Source: Sambucus nigra (Eukaryota > Streptophyta > Magnoliopsida > Dipsacales > Adoxaceae). From it: a stretch of 64,000 nucleotides of DNA. Below, in pieces: positions 46,459-56,587 of the stretch. Made by a program: the position numbers and the translations under genes. Each line of letters opens with the position of its first letter. Within the stretch, counting starts at the first letter, position 1. The stretch lies in NCBI GenBank assembly GCA_949130495.1, contig OX422219.1:262865111-262929110 (forward strand), given 5' to 3'. The notes beneath the pieces were generated by a model. It was not told where the DNA came from. It worked only from the letters and a program-made list of their open reading frames with translations, and made no database searches.

Positions 46459-48969
46459 TCATGAGGCTTCATCGTCACTGGCATCCCCTTCATCACCATC
46501 CACAGCTATTTCTGTCTCTTCCTCTGCGACCGCTGCCTCAGCCTCTGCCTTCAACCTGGCTTTATCCTCCGCCGCGGCCTTGAGTTCAGCTATGCATTGC
46601 TGGTTATAAACATCAACAAGTCCCCAGGGAAGGACCGACTCTTTAGTCTCAAGGAAGTTCCTAATAATTATTTGCCTGAGCACTTGGTAACTGCGGAGGT
46701 AAGCCCTATTATTTATAAAGTAAAAATCTCACGGACTCTTGAACGACTCCACAGTGCTATCGATGTCCAGTTGAAGGGATTCACCATGATCTACCACATT
46801 TTCTTTATTATCGTGACATGGGCTTCAGCATCACGGGCAACCTTGGCCTCTAACTCTTCATACCTCCTTGGAAGGAGTCTGATCTTATTATTATTAGACT
46901 CGGCAACTTGGGCAGCTTCTGCGGCTTAGGCCTAAGATACCTTTAGAGATTTCGCGGCCTGGTTGAAATTTTCCTCTGCCTCTCCTTTGGCTTTGATAGA
47001 AGCTTCCAGGTTCATCTGGGCTGCCTGAAGAGCCGTGACAGTAGACTGCTTTCCAGCCTCGAAGGAAGAATTTTGTACATTTTCCAAGTCAGCGGAGTGT
47101 ACCCTCTTCACAACCTCTTTTAGTTTCTAGAGGTCCTCGTACTTCCTCTTTTGAGCTACCATGACATCCACGACCTGAAAAGAGAAAGTTAGGAGCAAGG
47201 TATGGAATGCAAAATTAAAACTTAGAAAGCACTTGCACTTACCCTCAAAAGACTATGGATGCCACAATCCTCTAGATCGTCATGATCTTCGTCCACCAAC
47301 CTGTCAAGGTCTGTGGCATCGAGGACCCTCTTCATCCTTCATGTAGCCTTCATAGTTGTGTCCTTTGAGGACTCAGGGTCAGGCTGTCTTAGTTATGACC
47401 GCGGTCGACCATCAGGACCATCTCCCACGCGACACTGAGGAGGCGCCAAGTTGGCATTAATTGCAACAATAGGTGGCGGAGGTGGAGATGTTGAATGAAT
47501 GGCAGCATCAGATGTTGACATCAGACCTGCCGTAGCTAAATTTTCCCCAATATCATCATCAAACTCCTCAAGGAGTGGGGGCGCAACAGGGATAGTTTTT
47601 TCCTCAGCTTTATTCTGGGCCGCGATAGATGGATTTTTATCTCTGGAAGGGGCTGCGGATGGAGATTTTGTCTTACTCCTCTTCCTTTTTCCGTTCAGCA
47701 CAGCGTTATTTAGAACGAATGCATCCTCATCCATTTTCGCCATTTGGGCAGCCAAAGCTCCCTATCAACTTCCTCACCTGAAAGAAGAAAGGCAATAGTA
47801 AAGAATTGATTTAAATATAAATTTCCACGGAGCAAAGACTGATTAATTGGTTTATTACCTTTCACAACCATTTCTTTTGGTATGGACTTGCAGGGGAAGT
47901 AACCTGCCTCAAATACAGTGGTAGAAGTTACAAGGTCGCTGAATTTATTCTCCACAATAATAATAGCCGTGGCCTTAGAAACTCTCTTCTCTTGTCGCTT
48001 GCTCAATTGCAATTTGTCAAGACCTACAGAAAACATTTCAAAGGTCAGTACATAAAGAATAATAAGAAATTATAAAGAGGGGACATGGATATAAATGAAA
48101 TACCAAGCTTGGAGGGATACCCCCACTGCCGCGACATCCTAAACTATTTTTTCCTATCGTTCTCCTAAGGGTGAATCCCACCCTTCCACAGAGATGTAAA
48201 AATACTTCCCCTTCCAGTTCTTTACACTAGTCGGCCTCCCAGAGTAAAAGGTCTCGTCCCTGTTGCGGACGGAGAAGTAGTAGTAGCCAACAAACTTTAC
48301 AGAGTTCTCCTACGGGTGGTAGAAGTGTAAAAACTCCGCGGGAGTAATATCTTTCCTAAATTGATTCTCCCAAAGCATGATTGCGACAAGAATGTCCCTC
48401 CAGCCATTGGGATCTAACTGGGCTGGTGCTAATTTCATCGCTTGAAAAATTCATCTGATGGGAACGAGAACTGGCAGCCGCAGCCCGTAAATGAAAGCAT
48501 CGAGTGGGAAACAGACCCCATGGTCAGAAAGTGTTATGCACGACCTTTGATTCGTGGCAGGTGCTGAGCACATCAAGTTTTCTGGAAACTCGAAGGCCTT
48601 AGCTACAAAATCAACCCAGTCTTGGGTCATAATGCTACGGATATCAAGCGCAGCAAGAGGCCTTTCAGCCCTCCCAGACGGGCCAGCTGGTTCATCCCTA
48701 ACATCTGTGGCCCCCCTTTCTGCGGCAACATCTTCTACGTCCAATGGTTGGTTACTAAAATTAACCTCCTCCTCCATTGGCTTGACCTCGAAATCCTTCC
48801 TACAGGTAGAATTTATGGAGTTTGAGTCTCGTACTACGTTGTTGGGGCAATCTTTCAGTAGATAAGGCCCTATTGACTTCAGAGGAGGCACGAAAGGAAG
48901 CTTAAGGGGAGAGGCTTCGAAATGTTTTGCCCAAAAGCCTTTTAGAAATTCATCTAGGTCAAAGTTCAT
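46459..48969 (-). pseudogene. Tat-3 antisense gene, 'putative gypsy-type transposon' family
   Basis: Opposite to gag. Exon 1 (48969-48104): MNFDLDEFLKGFWAKHFEAS at the start, then IMTQDWVDFVAKAFEFPENL, PLDAFIYGLRLP, LDPNGWRDILVAIMLWENQF and WKGKYFYISVEGWDSP. This is the order of the plant family often named 'putative gypsy type transposon' (Transposase_28). Introns with GT..AG ends fit at 48024-48103, 47758-47858 and 47175-47242; with them the frame runs from SKLGLDKLQLSKRQ to LAAQMAKMDEDAFVLNN. The C-terminal part is alanine/glutamate-rich (ALQAAQMNLEASIKAKGEAE), probably coiled coil, ending acidic at 46459. A frameshift near 48455 and several stops show decay. Confidence 0.72.
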
Positions 48970-50093
48970 ATGGCTATATCAGTACCTGAAAAGCAGAGTT
49001 CGTAGTTAGGCGCTGTAGCCATTATGATTCTAAAAAGACCTATGAAGCCGCGACAGTATATGAAGATCAAAGTGGAAAGAAATGATCATCAAAGAATGGA
49101 TAAATGTGCCAAGTGTGGGGGTTTTAGACCACTAAAAGACAACTATTGCCGCGACATGTTGATTTGATAAGTTTTACTCCCTTACCGTAGTTACTAATGG
49201 GCTAAGACACTGCTGACTCTAACATTTAGAATTGAAGGCTGTAAACTTCGACTAGTGGGCTTAAAAGCCACGGAACCTAAACTTAGGGGGCTACCCTCAG
49301 AGCCTACCGGTCGCATCCCTCACCTAAAGTTATAAAGGGGGGTCTTCTATCATGTCGTGACCTCTCACTCAAACAATTTAGTATCTAAATGTCGATTCAT
49401 TTAAAGATCAAAGCCCCAGAATACGAAGGGTTTCTCTCAAGAACATAATGAACAAATGCAGCGATCTTTACAATTGAAACATTCAGAATGTTGTACAAGA
49501 ACAAATGCAAAAACAATTGTAAAATCAGTTGTTTATCGCAATTCAAGAAAATGCATTACAGAACAATTATATTCAACCAAACAGATAAAAATTCAACTCT
49601 GAACAGACATGCGAGATCAAATTCTAGAAAATCTAATATCAGTTCATATACAACAAACATGATCCAAGTTCGATTCAAGGCTATTGAAGAAATTATGTTC
49701 AAGATAAATGTAGAGATGCAGAAGTTCATATACAAGAGGCTCAATATAAACACGATTCGCTCTATTGAAGAGGTTGGTGGTTGAGAGAGTTACCTGGAAA
49801 GGAATAAATCGATGGTGCTCAACCTCAAATCTCTTTGAAGCACCTCTTGAACCACCACGCTCAATCGTGAAAAGTAATCGAAAAAAGCAAGATGACGAAC
49901 TAATAGAGCTCAACTTTTGATTTGGTCTCAAATATTTTGGAAACATAATGAATTCCACGGACGAAACTATTTATATAATAGGGCCCGGGGAGACGAAGCA
50001 TTAGCTTGAAAGAACCGCGATACCTTGAGAGGAAGACACTACTCAGCTGCAGCCCCAACCCCAAGCTCTTGGCACAATGACTTGGGGGCTTAT
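48970..50093 (+). other. Tat-3 3' untranslated region and PPT
   Basis: Non-coding, with repeated GCCGCGACA phrases (about 49048 and 49151) and the PPT CTTGGGGGCTTAT at 50081-50093. On the - strand it would hold the promoter of the antisense gene; no convincing TATA was assigned. Confidence 0.6.
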
Positions 50094-50762
50094 TGATAAT
50101 ATAAATATAACACCCTATCACTTTACAGTTGCACAGGCATATGCAGAAGCTTATAGGCCGCGGATGCGGACCATACATGGCGCGAACCTACTTAGCAGGG
50201 TGTGTCCCTATAAAATACAGGCCACGGCCCTACCTTGTACAGGGCGCGACACCTTTTGGCTATAGTCATGATGGATGCAGCACTCATTGCTTGCCTTACA
50301 GGCCGCATCCCTCTCCATTACATCAACTCCAAATTTTATGTACGTCACGTGCTCAGAGCACGTGAGAATATCTCCTATAAATAGAGGACCACACCTCAAA
50401 ATAAGGGATTGATTCCACACCCCCAGGAGAGATTCTACAATACAGATTCCCTCTACACAACCTCAACATACGACTTGGAGGCCACAGATCTACATCACAG
50501 CCACCTCTCCGTCACACCAGAATCCTTAATACTTCCATGTACTCTCCGTTATTCTCATACTTGTACGCCTATTTAGGCACAATTATATTGTAAATGCAAC
50601 GCATATAATGATAACGGAGCACACACTCGACGTAGGCCTGTTTTAAAGGCTAAACCTTTCTATATCTTGTCTTTTCTCTATTTACTCGCTTTATTTGTTT
50701 ATTATGCACGTTATAGTTGATTTCTTGGTATGAGAACGACTTATGGGCGATTTCTCGTATCA
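50094..50762 (+). mobile_element. Tat-3 right LTR (669 bp)
   Basis: Partner of 42738-43409. The G-box palindrome is at 50346-50364 and TATAAATA near 50376. It ends GTATCA against the CA microsatellite. Confidence 0.85.
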
Positions 50763-50772
50763 CACACACACA

Positions 50773-50865
<93 letters not shown>

Positions 50866-50878
50866 CCGTATGTATATA
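50761..50878. repeat. (CA)n(TA)n microsatellite right of Tat-3
   Basis: CA run with one TA interruption, TA run, then ACACCCGTATGTATAT. It matches the block on the left of Tat-3 and the place at about 26360-26460 in the other LTR. Confidence 0.9.
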
Positions 50879-51629
50879 AAATAAAATTAGCTAATCGTGC
50901 ACATATAACTCGTAGAACTAGCCTAACTTTCTTGATTCTAAATCTGATTCCCTAATCCATGAGTAGTCACTTACTTATTTATATTTCACGATTATATTTC
51001 ATTCTGGACACTAAGCCTATCTTAATTTGGCTCATGTCCCAATTCCATCTGAAATTCCCATTCCAATCCACTAATATATTTTCGAGTGTCGTTCGTCCTA
51101 AACACACCTAATTTTATACCCCAATTTACTCCCGACTACTCACAAGGTAATATTGTATTCCATAAAATACACGAGTCATGAACACCACCTATAGACCTTC
51201 CAAAAATAATCTGAACCCAAAGTAATTGGCAAAACCATTAAAATAACCAGTCTGGGGTAAGCACGTGGCCCGAAGAGATTTGACCCCAAGACGAACCGGT
51301 TCGCCCCTGGGTTCTGCACATGGACGGGTATGCTTTGATTTTAGATGGATTTTCCCCACTTCTAAACCGCAAATGAGCATCAATCTTCATTCCAACCCAA
51401 ATTTACATAACCTTATCAATCTTACACACAAGAGTATATGTTTCTATGCTTTAATTCCCCCAATATCAATCCAATTCATTGGATTTTAAAATCAAATTAT
51501 CCATAATTATTCCACATTAATTCTAATACCCGTTTACACTATTTTTCCATATTTATAAAATTAAGATAATTTCTATTCAACATAATTCAAATTCAGATTT
51601 CTCACTAAGATTCTCACTTTCATATATAA

Positions 51630-52519
51630 CTAATTGTAAGCCCGTGTGATGCGCGGGGTGAGGTGTAATGTCTAGAGAATAGGGAAAAAAGTATCGCTTA
51701 AATTTTCTAACAAAAATATCCTTCTTATTTACGTTTGCATAAAAGAGCGAGTTTTTAATTAAAAATACAACTTGCAGTTATTTAATTACAATTTGTAGTG
51801 ATATAAAACATTATAATTTAAAAAATAATGTCATTTTGAAAAACCATTAGAACAATAAATCAGACAAAACATATTAGGTAAAATTATAACGACTAAGATT
51901 TTTATAAATTGTTAAAACAATCAAATTTTATTTTTATTCCATTCTTAATACTTAAATCATATTATCCAAAAAATAAATGGGGATGCTTTTAAAATAAATA
52001 TGTCCTTCAATTGTGTTCAAGTTAGAGGGAACTTTGCGGTCAAGAAACTCACCTAAATGGCAGTCAATTGTACCGTCCGAGCGTCAAAGAAAATTGTAAT
52101 CCAGCTTGAAATTTGATATAAGGATCCATGTATTAAGTGGTACCACCTTCTACAAATAAGACATTAAAAGATCCAATGTTTAGCCCCAAATGGTTTATTA
52201 AGAAACTGAGAAAATAAAAGCACCTTGGATTCATTGATGTCAACTTGGTTACTACCAACCATGGTTGTATATTTGTGGATACTGAAGGGTTAGGAATAGG
52301 AATATAAAAAGTGTGAGTGAGGTTGAGGATTTTTATAGTTATATACAGAGATAGAAGACTATTTACAGGCATAACCAAGATCTTTTCAACTTTAAAAGAG
52401 GACTTATTAAGAAAAATGAGAAGTGAGAGAAAAAATTTAAGAGGTTCCATGTGGACACCTTAACTAAAAGGGAGCCTTCACATATGTATTGCATTTTAGA
52501 TTATATAATAGATAATAGA
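51630..52519 (-). mobile_element. Non-autonomous Helitron (890 bp)
   Basis: On the - strand it starts TCTATTATCTATTATATAATC and ends with a GC-rich hairpin (CCCCGCG-CATCA-CACGGG) followed by CTTACAATTAG, close to the CTRR-type Helitron end. The uninterrupted site exists in the other LTR near 27205-27220 (AATTCAATCTC on the + strand). Removing 51630-52519 restores it exactly, with insertion between A and T and no target duplication. No Rep/helicase is encoded. The 105-residue frame at 52133-52450 has no recognised similarity. Confidence 0.8.
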
Positions 52520-53324
52520 TTCAATCTCTGATTTCATATGCAATACTCACAAATCAAATTCTATGAAATCCTTTCCCCAAAAATCCATTTTGAATCCCAC
52601 TCAAAAGTTCATATTTGTTTTTCACCAATTATGATATGAACTAAAACACAATATATAATATTAAAGAAAGTTAAACACTTGCCTCTAACCATAGAGAATT
52701 TTGATCTTGCTTCGTGAGATCCTCTATACTCAATGATCCAAGCCCCTGAATTGTTTAATCTCCTTCTAAATTAGTTTTTGTGAGTTTTCTCTTGAGTTCT
52801 CCATTCTTTTTGTCTCTCTCTCAAGCCTAAGTGATTTAAAATGATGGAATGACTGACTCCATCAACCCACACCATTTAATCCTCCTATAATCCAAAAATT
52901 ATGTTAAGTTATAATACTCAAATGACCCAAATACCCTGTACGGGTCCGTAAAGCTAAAAAAGTCCCCAGAACCCATTTACAATCCCAAGTACATAATTCT
53001 AACTATCTCGACCCACTCTGGATCATTCGTGCACTCAAAATCACTATTTGAGTCACCTATCAACAATTTACCATCTCATTCTTGATACGATCCCACACAC
53101 ACATCACGAATTAGATACTGTCACCCCGTCGCTTTTACACACTTACGATGTAATATAAAATAATACAATTTCATTTACTTATCACACAGGAAAATATAAT
53201 AACACATGAATATTAATCCAACTTTTTCTAATTAAAATTTATTTCATTCACTTTATTAATCAATTTAATTGAATTAGGAGTACACGTGTAATTTAAATAT
53301 TCCCAAAAATATACGAGATGTATA

Positions 53325-53740
53325 GCCTCTTCCTTCACCGCGGTGAATTAAACATCCTTGGACTTCTTATATTCCTTGAGCTTATTATAGTCCTCAATCT
53401 CCTTATTTATCCTCTCCGCCACGCTCTCTACTTTCCCTTGTACTTGTCCAACGGCTTTCTGCTGGCACCAGAATTCTCTAGGGCCTCATAGATTTTTTAT
53501 GTACTCATTTCACAAGATCAGTCACCATCATCCGACCCCGTAGAGAGTAAATATAGGGAACAAATGAACACAAGTCCTAAGAAAAGTAACGAAAAAGGAA
53601 AATAAGGTTATGAGTAAGCATGAACCTAAAACATCTTGGTGATTTTCTAGCCCACCTCTTCACCTCGGTTATGGTTTATGAAATACCCCTTATCACTATT
53701 AGGCATACCATTGCAAAGAAACTCGTGCGCCCATACGGAA
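53325..53740 (-). pseudogene. E1 antisense ORF, upstream part
   Basis: Continues 24533-24931 across the Tekay-like insertion. On the - strand, CQQKAVGQVQGKVESVAERI, then NKEIEDYNKLKEYKKSKDV, a stop, and FTAVKEE joining EDIPSL at 24931. The charged, probably coiled-coil region equals the C-terminal part of the Tat-3 antisense gene. Further upstream (53620-53740) a short exon-like piece is seen (TEVKRWARKS). The N-terminal domain is not present before the LTR fragment at 53741. Confidence 0.55.
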
Positions 53741-53950
53741 TGTGACAACTCGCCTATTTTAATATTGGGTGGCTAATCATCTACTAAAATATATCAGGAA
53801 TCTCAGTATGGATCATTCTCAGCATCACTATCACAATAATATTATAACATAAATAATAGGAACAATCCGCACCACCATAACTGGAATAAAAATTCAGCAT
53901 AAATAAGCCATCGGTCACCATGTAACATGAACAATGCAAAATGAATAATA
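53741..53950 (-). mobile_element. Fragment of a chromovirus-type LTR
   Basis: + strand start TGTGACAACTCGCCTATTTTAATA followed by CATCTACTAAAATATATCAGG and GGATCATTCTCAGCATCACTATC, parallel to the first 200 bp of 24932 and 41354. It stops where Athila-like LTR sequence begins, so it is truncated. Confidence 0.65.
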
Positions 53951-54009
53951 ACTGAAATTAAGGGGATAAATGTGAAGAATTTATGCCTAATCAAATCCCC
54001 CTAACTTAG
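53951..54009 (-). mobile_element. Athila-like 3' LTR stub and polypurine tract
   Basis: 53951-53993 equals the first 43 bp of the LTR (compare 60745-60787). On the - strand it is preceded by CTAAGTTAGGGGGATT, the polypurine tract. Confidence 0.75.
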
Positions 54010-55750
54010 AACTTTGTGCGTCCCGAGCAATGTAAAAGAATCCTAGCAAGGCTTAACTCTTGAAAATCACATTTTATTGGGATAGAATACCTTTTTTCGC
54101 GGGCAAGCGATCGCATTTAGCGTATGCAACAAGCCTTTAAATCCCTAGGTCACCTTAGTAGGACGAGTTGTGTCACGTGAGGGTTTGCAGAGAATATACC
54201 CACAAAATTCGACTCAAGGAAAAATCAAAATACGCAAAAATTGTATAACTCAAACTTTCCCAGAAAATAGTCATCATCAAGTCATATTTACAAGTCTCAA
54301 ACCGTAGTGCGTGTGTGCGAAGTCAAAAATTTAACCCCGAATTTCCACCGATTGACCATTACGTTACTTGTCCGAAAATTCGTTTTTATTTCAAATTCTC
54401 ACGGAATGCTCTCTCGAACGAATCACTCGAAATGTGGCTATTCTCTCGGTATGCGTGATATAAAGAGTAAATATAATGGACGCAAAGTCACGAACACAAG
54501 TAGAAAGACGGAAATTTTAGAGTGATAGGATCTCATCAACGGAATACGATTTTAAAAACGGGAACATTACCTCTTTTTCGCGCATTCAATCTCTTCTATT
54601 ATCTTTTGGTGTATTATCTCTCCACGCGGTCATCAATTTCACAATTTAGACTCGGTTAGGACTTTTTCAGGTTTTAAGGTATATGGGGTAAAAAGAAAAT
54701 GGTAGGGAAGGTTGGAATTGGAAAAGTCATTTATGATGTCCATTTGTGCTTTTTCAGGGCTATTGCTCATTTTTTTTCTTCTTTTTCTCTATTTTTTTTT
54801 TCTGTTTTTCACTTCTTTTCTTTTCTCACTATTTTTGTTGAGCATATTTTTTTTCTCTTGCCCCTTTATATGCACTTTTTGGACTTAAATTCTGAATTTT
54901 TCCATTTTTTTCAATTCCGAGCTATTTGGGTTTTTCGGGTTATTAAACGAAAGGGACAATTTGTTTGGCTCAAATTGGGTTACAAAAAGGGGTAATTTTT
55001 TGCTACTTTTTCTGGCCAATATTTTTGGGTGACAAACGAGGGCCTACTTCATTATCCAAAATACCAATTGCGTTACCATATGCGTTTCGAGATGAATTTA
55101 AGTTTCGAGATCAATTTTGGCATGTTTTTCAAAGCAATATCACACACGTTTTTCATAACCGATCAAAATAAAAGGATTGAGATCTCCAACGACTTTTTAT
55201 ATGCTGATAAGAACTTTAAGTTAACAATTAACTCGGATTGATTTAAAAAATCGCAAAAAGTGAGAGGCTTGAATCTCACTGGGTTTGTTAATCTCCACAC
55301 TTATTCGTTAAGTCGTCAATTTTCGCTCAATTCCATCTTTGGTCAATTCGGCTTTGTGTATGTTGAATTTTTACAACTTGAGACTTCAATCCGACTTTTA
55401 ATGATATTTTTGAAAATTTTGAATTCCAACTTTTCTTTATTTTGAACAAAAATATTTTTGGTTTTTTCAAAGTTTTATGATTTTTTTTTTGATTTTTTTG
55501 GGCATTTTTGAAGATTTGTGGAGTTTCAGAAATACGCACTTGTGACTCCCCCTAACTTAGACTTTTGCATTGTCCTCAAGCAAAAAGGATGAAAATCTAA
55601 CTCAAGGCGAATGAAAAGTGCGGAAAAATAAAACAAACAAATATTAAAATGCAACAAGACACTATATGACACTCATGCATGACTCGAAAATACAACAACA
55701 ATCACCCCATACACGTCGATGGTGCAAACGACCTCTCATCTCTCCACAAA
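54010..55750 (-). other. Athila-like non-coding region with a second PPT-like site
   Basis: Strongly T-rich on the + strand (54765-54920 and 55440-55500), so purine-rich on the element's sense strand. No RT or integrase motif appears in any frame. At 55548-55562 CTCCCCCTAACTTAG repeats the PPT-type sequence found at 53997-54009, and both are followed by a similar CTT/TTTG..G.C stretch. Confidence 0.65.
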
Positions 55751-55751
55751 C

Positions 55752-56587
55752 TCACCTGACCCCACTTATGGGGTTCGATGCTCTCCTTGTTACTCCCATC
55801 CTAGGATTATATTCCAACAATCGAAACAAGTTGGGACCTCGCCCATAGATAACGGATAGACCGGGAGACTCGTCATGACTAATTAGAAAGGGATCCTCGT
55901 GATGCTGACTCAAAGTGTGGTCTGCGTGCACTGACTCGGAGGGAACACCTAGGTTTCTTTCAATTTTTAAGATGCATGGGTCGGGCTCTAAGTCGGATGA
56001 ACCACAACTTTTCTCCTCACTCGCCTTCGGGGCCTCTAGTGGTGTGGGTGGATTGTCACAACGAAGGAATTCATCAATTTTTTCTTTAAATTCACTTTCG
56101 TCTAAGTGACTACAAGAGTCTAATAGGGATTGGACTTCAACAGTAAGGCTCTCATCCACCGGGATGAATTCTCTTTCAAATTCTTCCAAGCTCATGTGCC
56201 CTAGATCTTTCTCTCGAGTAGTGCCTACGTCCTCTCTTACTTTCTCGATCTCTAACTCCACCATTTTTCTCTCTTCTAACCCCCCCCCTCTCTCTCTCTC
56301 TCTATTGTGGTCACTACACACCTCTCCCCCACTTTTCTCTCATCGTCAAAACTACTACTATTACTTGATGAAATAGGGCACACCCATAACGTCTCTCTCT
56401 TGTGGGAACCTTTATTCTCGTGATTTGACACTAAAGAGGATCCTAAGGCGTCTCCACAATAATTCTCCTCAAAGTATTCCTCTACGATATCATCTATGAA
56501 ACTCACCACGTGAAGATCATCTTCTTCCCCTGCATGTTGGGTGATATGGAGGATGTTGGTGTCTAAAGTCATGTTCCCAAAAGTGAG
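55752..56587 (-). pseudogene. Athila-like post-protease region
   Basis: Two frames on the - strand. 56572-56276 directly continues protease after a stop (MTLDTNILHITQHAGEEDDL). 56321-55752 is an acidic frame of 189 residues (LEEFEREFIPVDESLTVEVQ). They overlap at a C-run plus CT repeat (56279-56303), where slippage is the likely cause of the frameshift. Such acidic linkers lie between protease and RT in Athila elements; here RT does not follow. No enzymatic motif is seen. Confidence 0.6.

Larger units (their letters stand above)
42738..50762 (+). mobile_element. Tat-3: pol-less Tat-like element with antisense gene
   Basis: LTRs 42738-43409 and 50094-50762 (TGATAATA...TATCA), PBS 43414-43433, two gag pieces (44215-44736), tandem repeats (45142-45693), an antisense multi-exon gene (46459-48969) and PPT CTTGGGGGCTTAT (50081-50093). 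There is no protease, RT or integrase, so it would need proteins from a relative to move. The LTRs are clearly similar but diverged. No simple 5-bp duplication flanks it; instead a microsatellite block is on both sides. Confidence 0.82.
24932..53324 (-). mobile_element. Tekay/Del-like chromovirus, gutted by later insertions
   Basis: Right to left on the - strand: 5' LTR (41354-53324, itself holding two insertions), PBS of initiator-Met type (41337-41352), gag (39909-41169), then after the copia block the integrase/chromodomain tail (28025-28673) and the 3' LTR (24932-28024). The flanks TCCTC (24927-24931) and GCCTC (53325-53329) differ at one base and interrupt the E1 antisense ORF, fitting a 5-bp target duplication. 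Protease, RT and most of integrase are absent. Confidence 0.8.
41354..53324 (-). mobile_element. Tekay-like 5' LTR split by Tat-3 and a Helitron
   Basis: The pieces 41354-42737, 50763-51629 and 52520-53324 align in order with the 3' LTR at 24932-28024. + strand start TGTGACACC, end ACGAGATGTATA. The long frames around the CA/TA runs are repeat artefacts. Relative to the 3' LTR it lacks about 200 bp near 41855. Confidence 0.8.
5049..53740 (+). mobile_element. E1: dismembered Tat-like Ty3/gypsy element hosting most of the window
   Basis: Parts in order: 5' LTR (about 5049-5678), PBS (5680-5699), gag (6019-8100), protease, RT, RNase H and integrase (19958-23180), a 48-bp tandem repeat (23955-24147), and an antisense ORF split between 24533-24931 and 53325-53740. 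Continuity is shown twice: the protease reads on from NQYN (8100) to NKNVSRILIDG (19958) across E2, and the antisense ORF reads on from 53325 to 24931 across the Tekay-like insertion. The 3' LTR was not found. An antisense ORF downstream of pol is a known trait of Tat-lineage elements. Only the left border is uncertain. Confidence 0.75.

Noticed and set aside
47499..47798. Serine/alanine-rich + strand frame opposite the Tat-3 antisense gene
   Set aside because: Shadow of the - strand exon LAAQMAKMDEDAF..., which has family and splice-site support.
50650..50955. Frames of VCVCVC and THTHTH on both strands
   Set aside because: Pure CA/TA repeat translation.
52133..52450. 105-residue frame in the Helitron as a captured gene
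   Set aside because: No recognisable domain or exon structure; Helitrons can capture genes, but nothing here supports it without a database search.
54699..54995. 98-residue phenylalanine-rich frame
   Set aside because: Comes from T-runs in the non-coding part of the Athila-like element.
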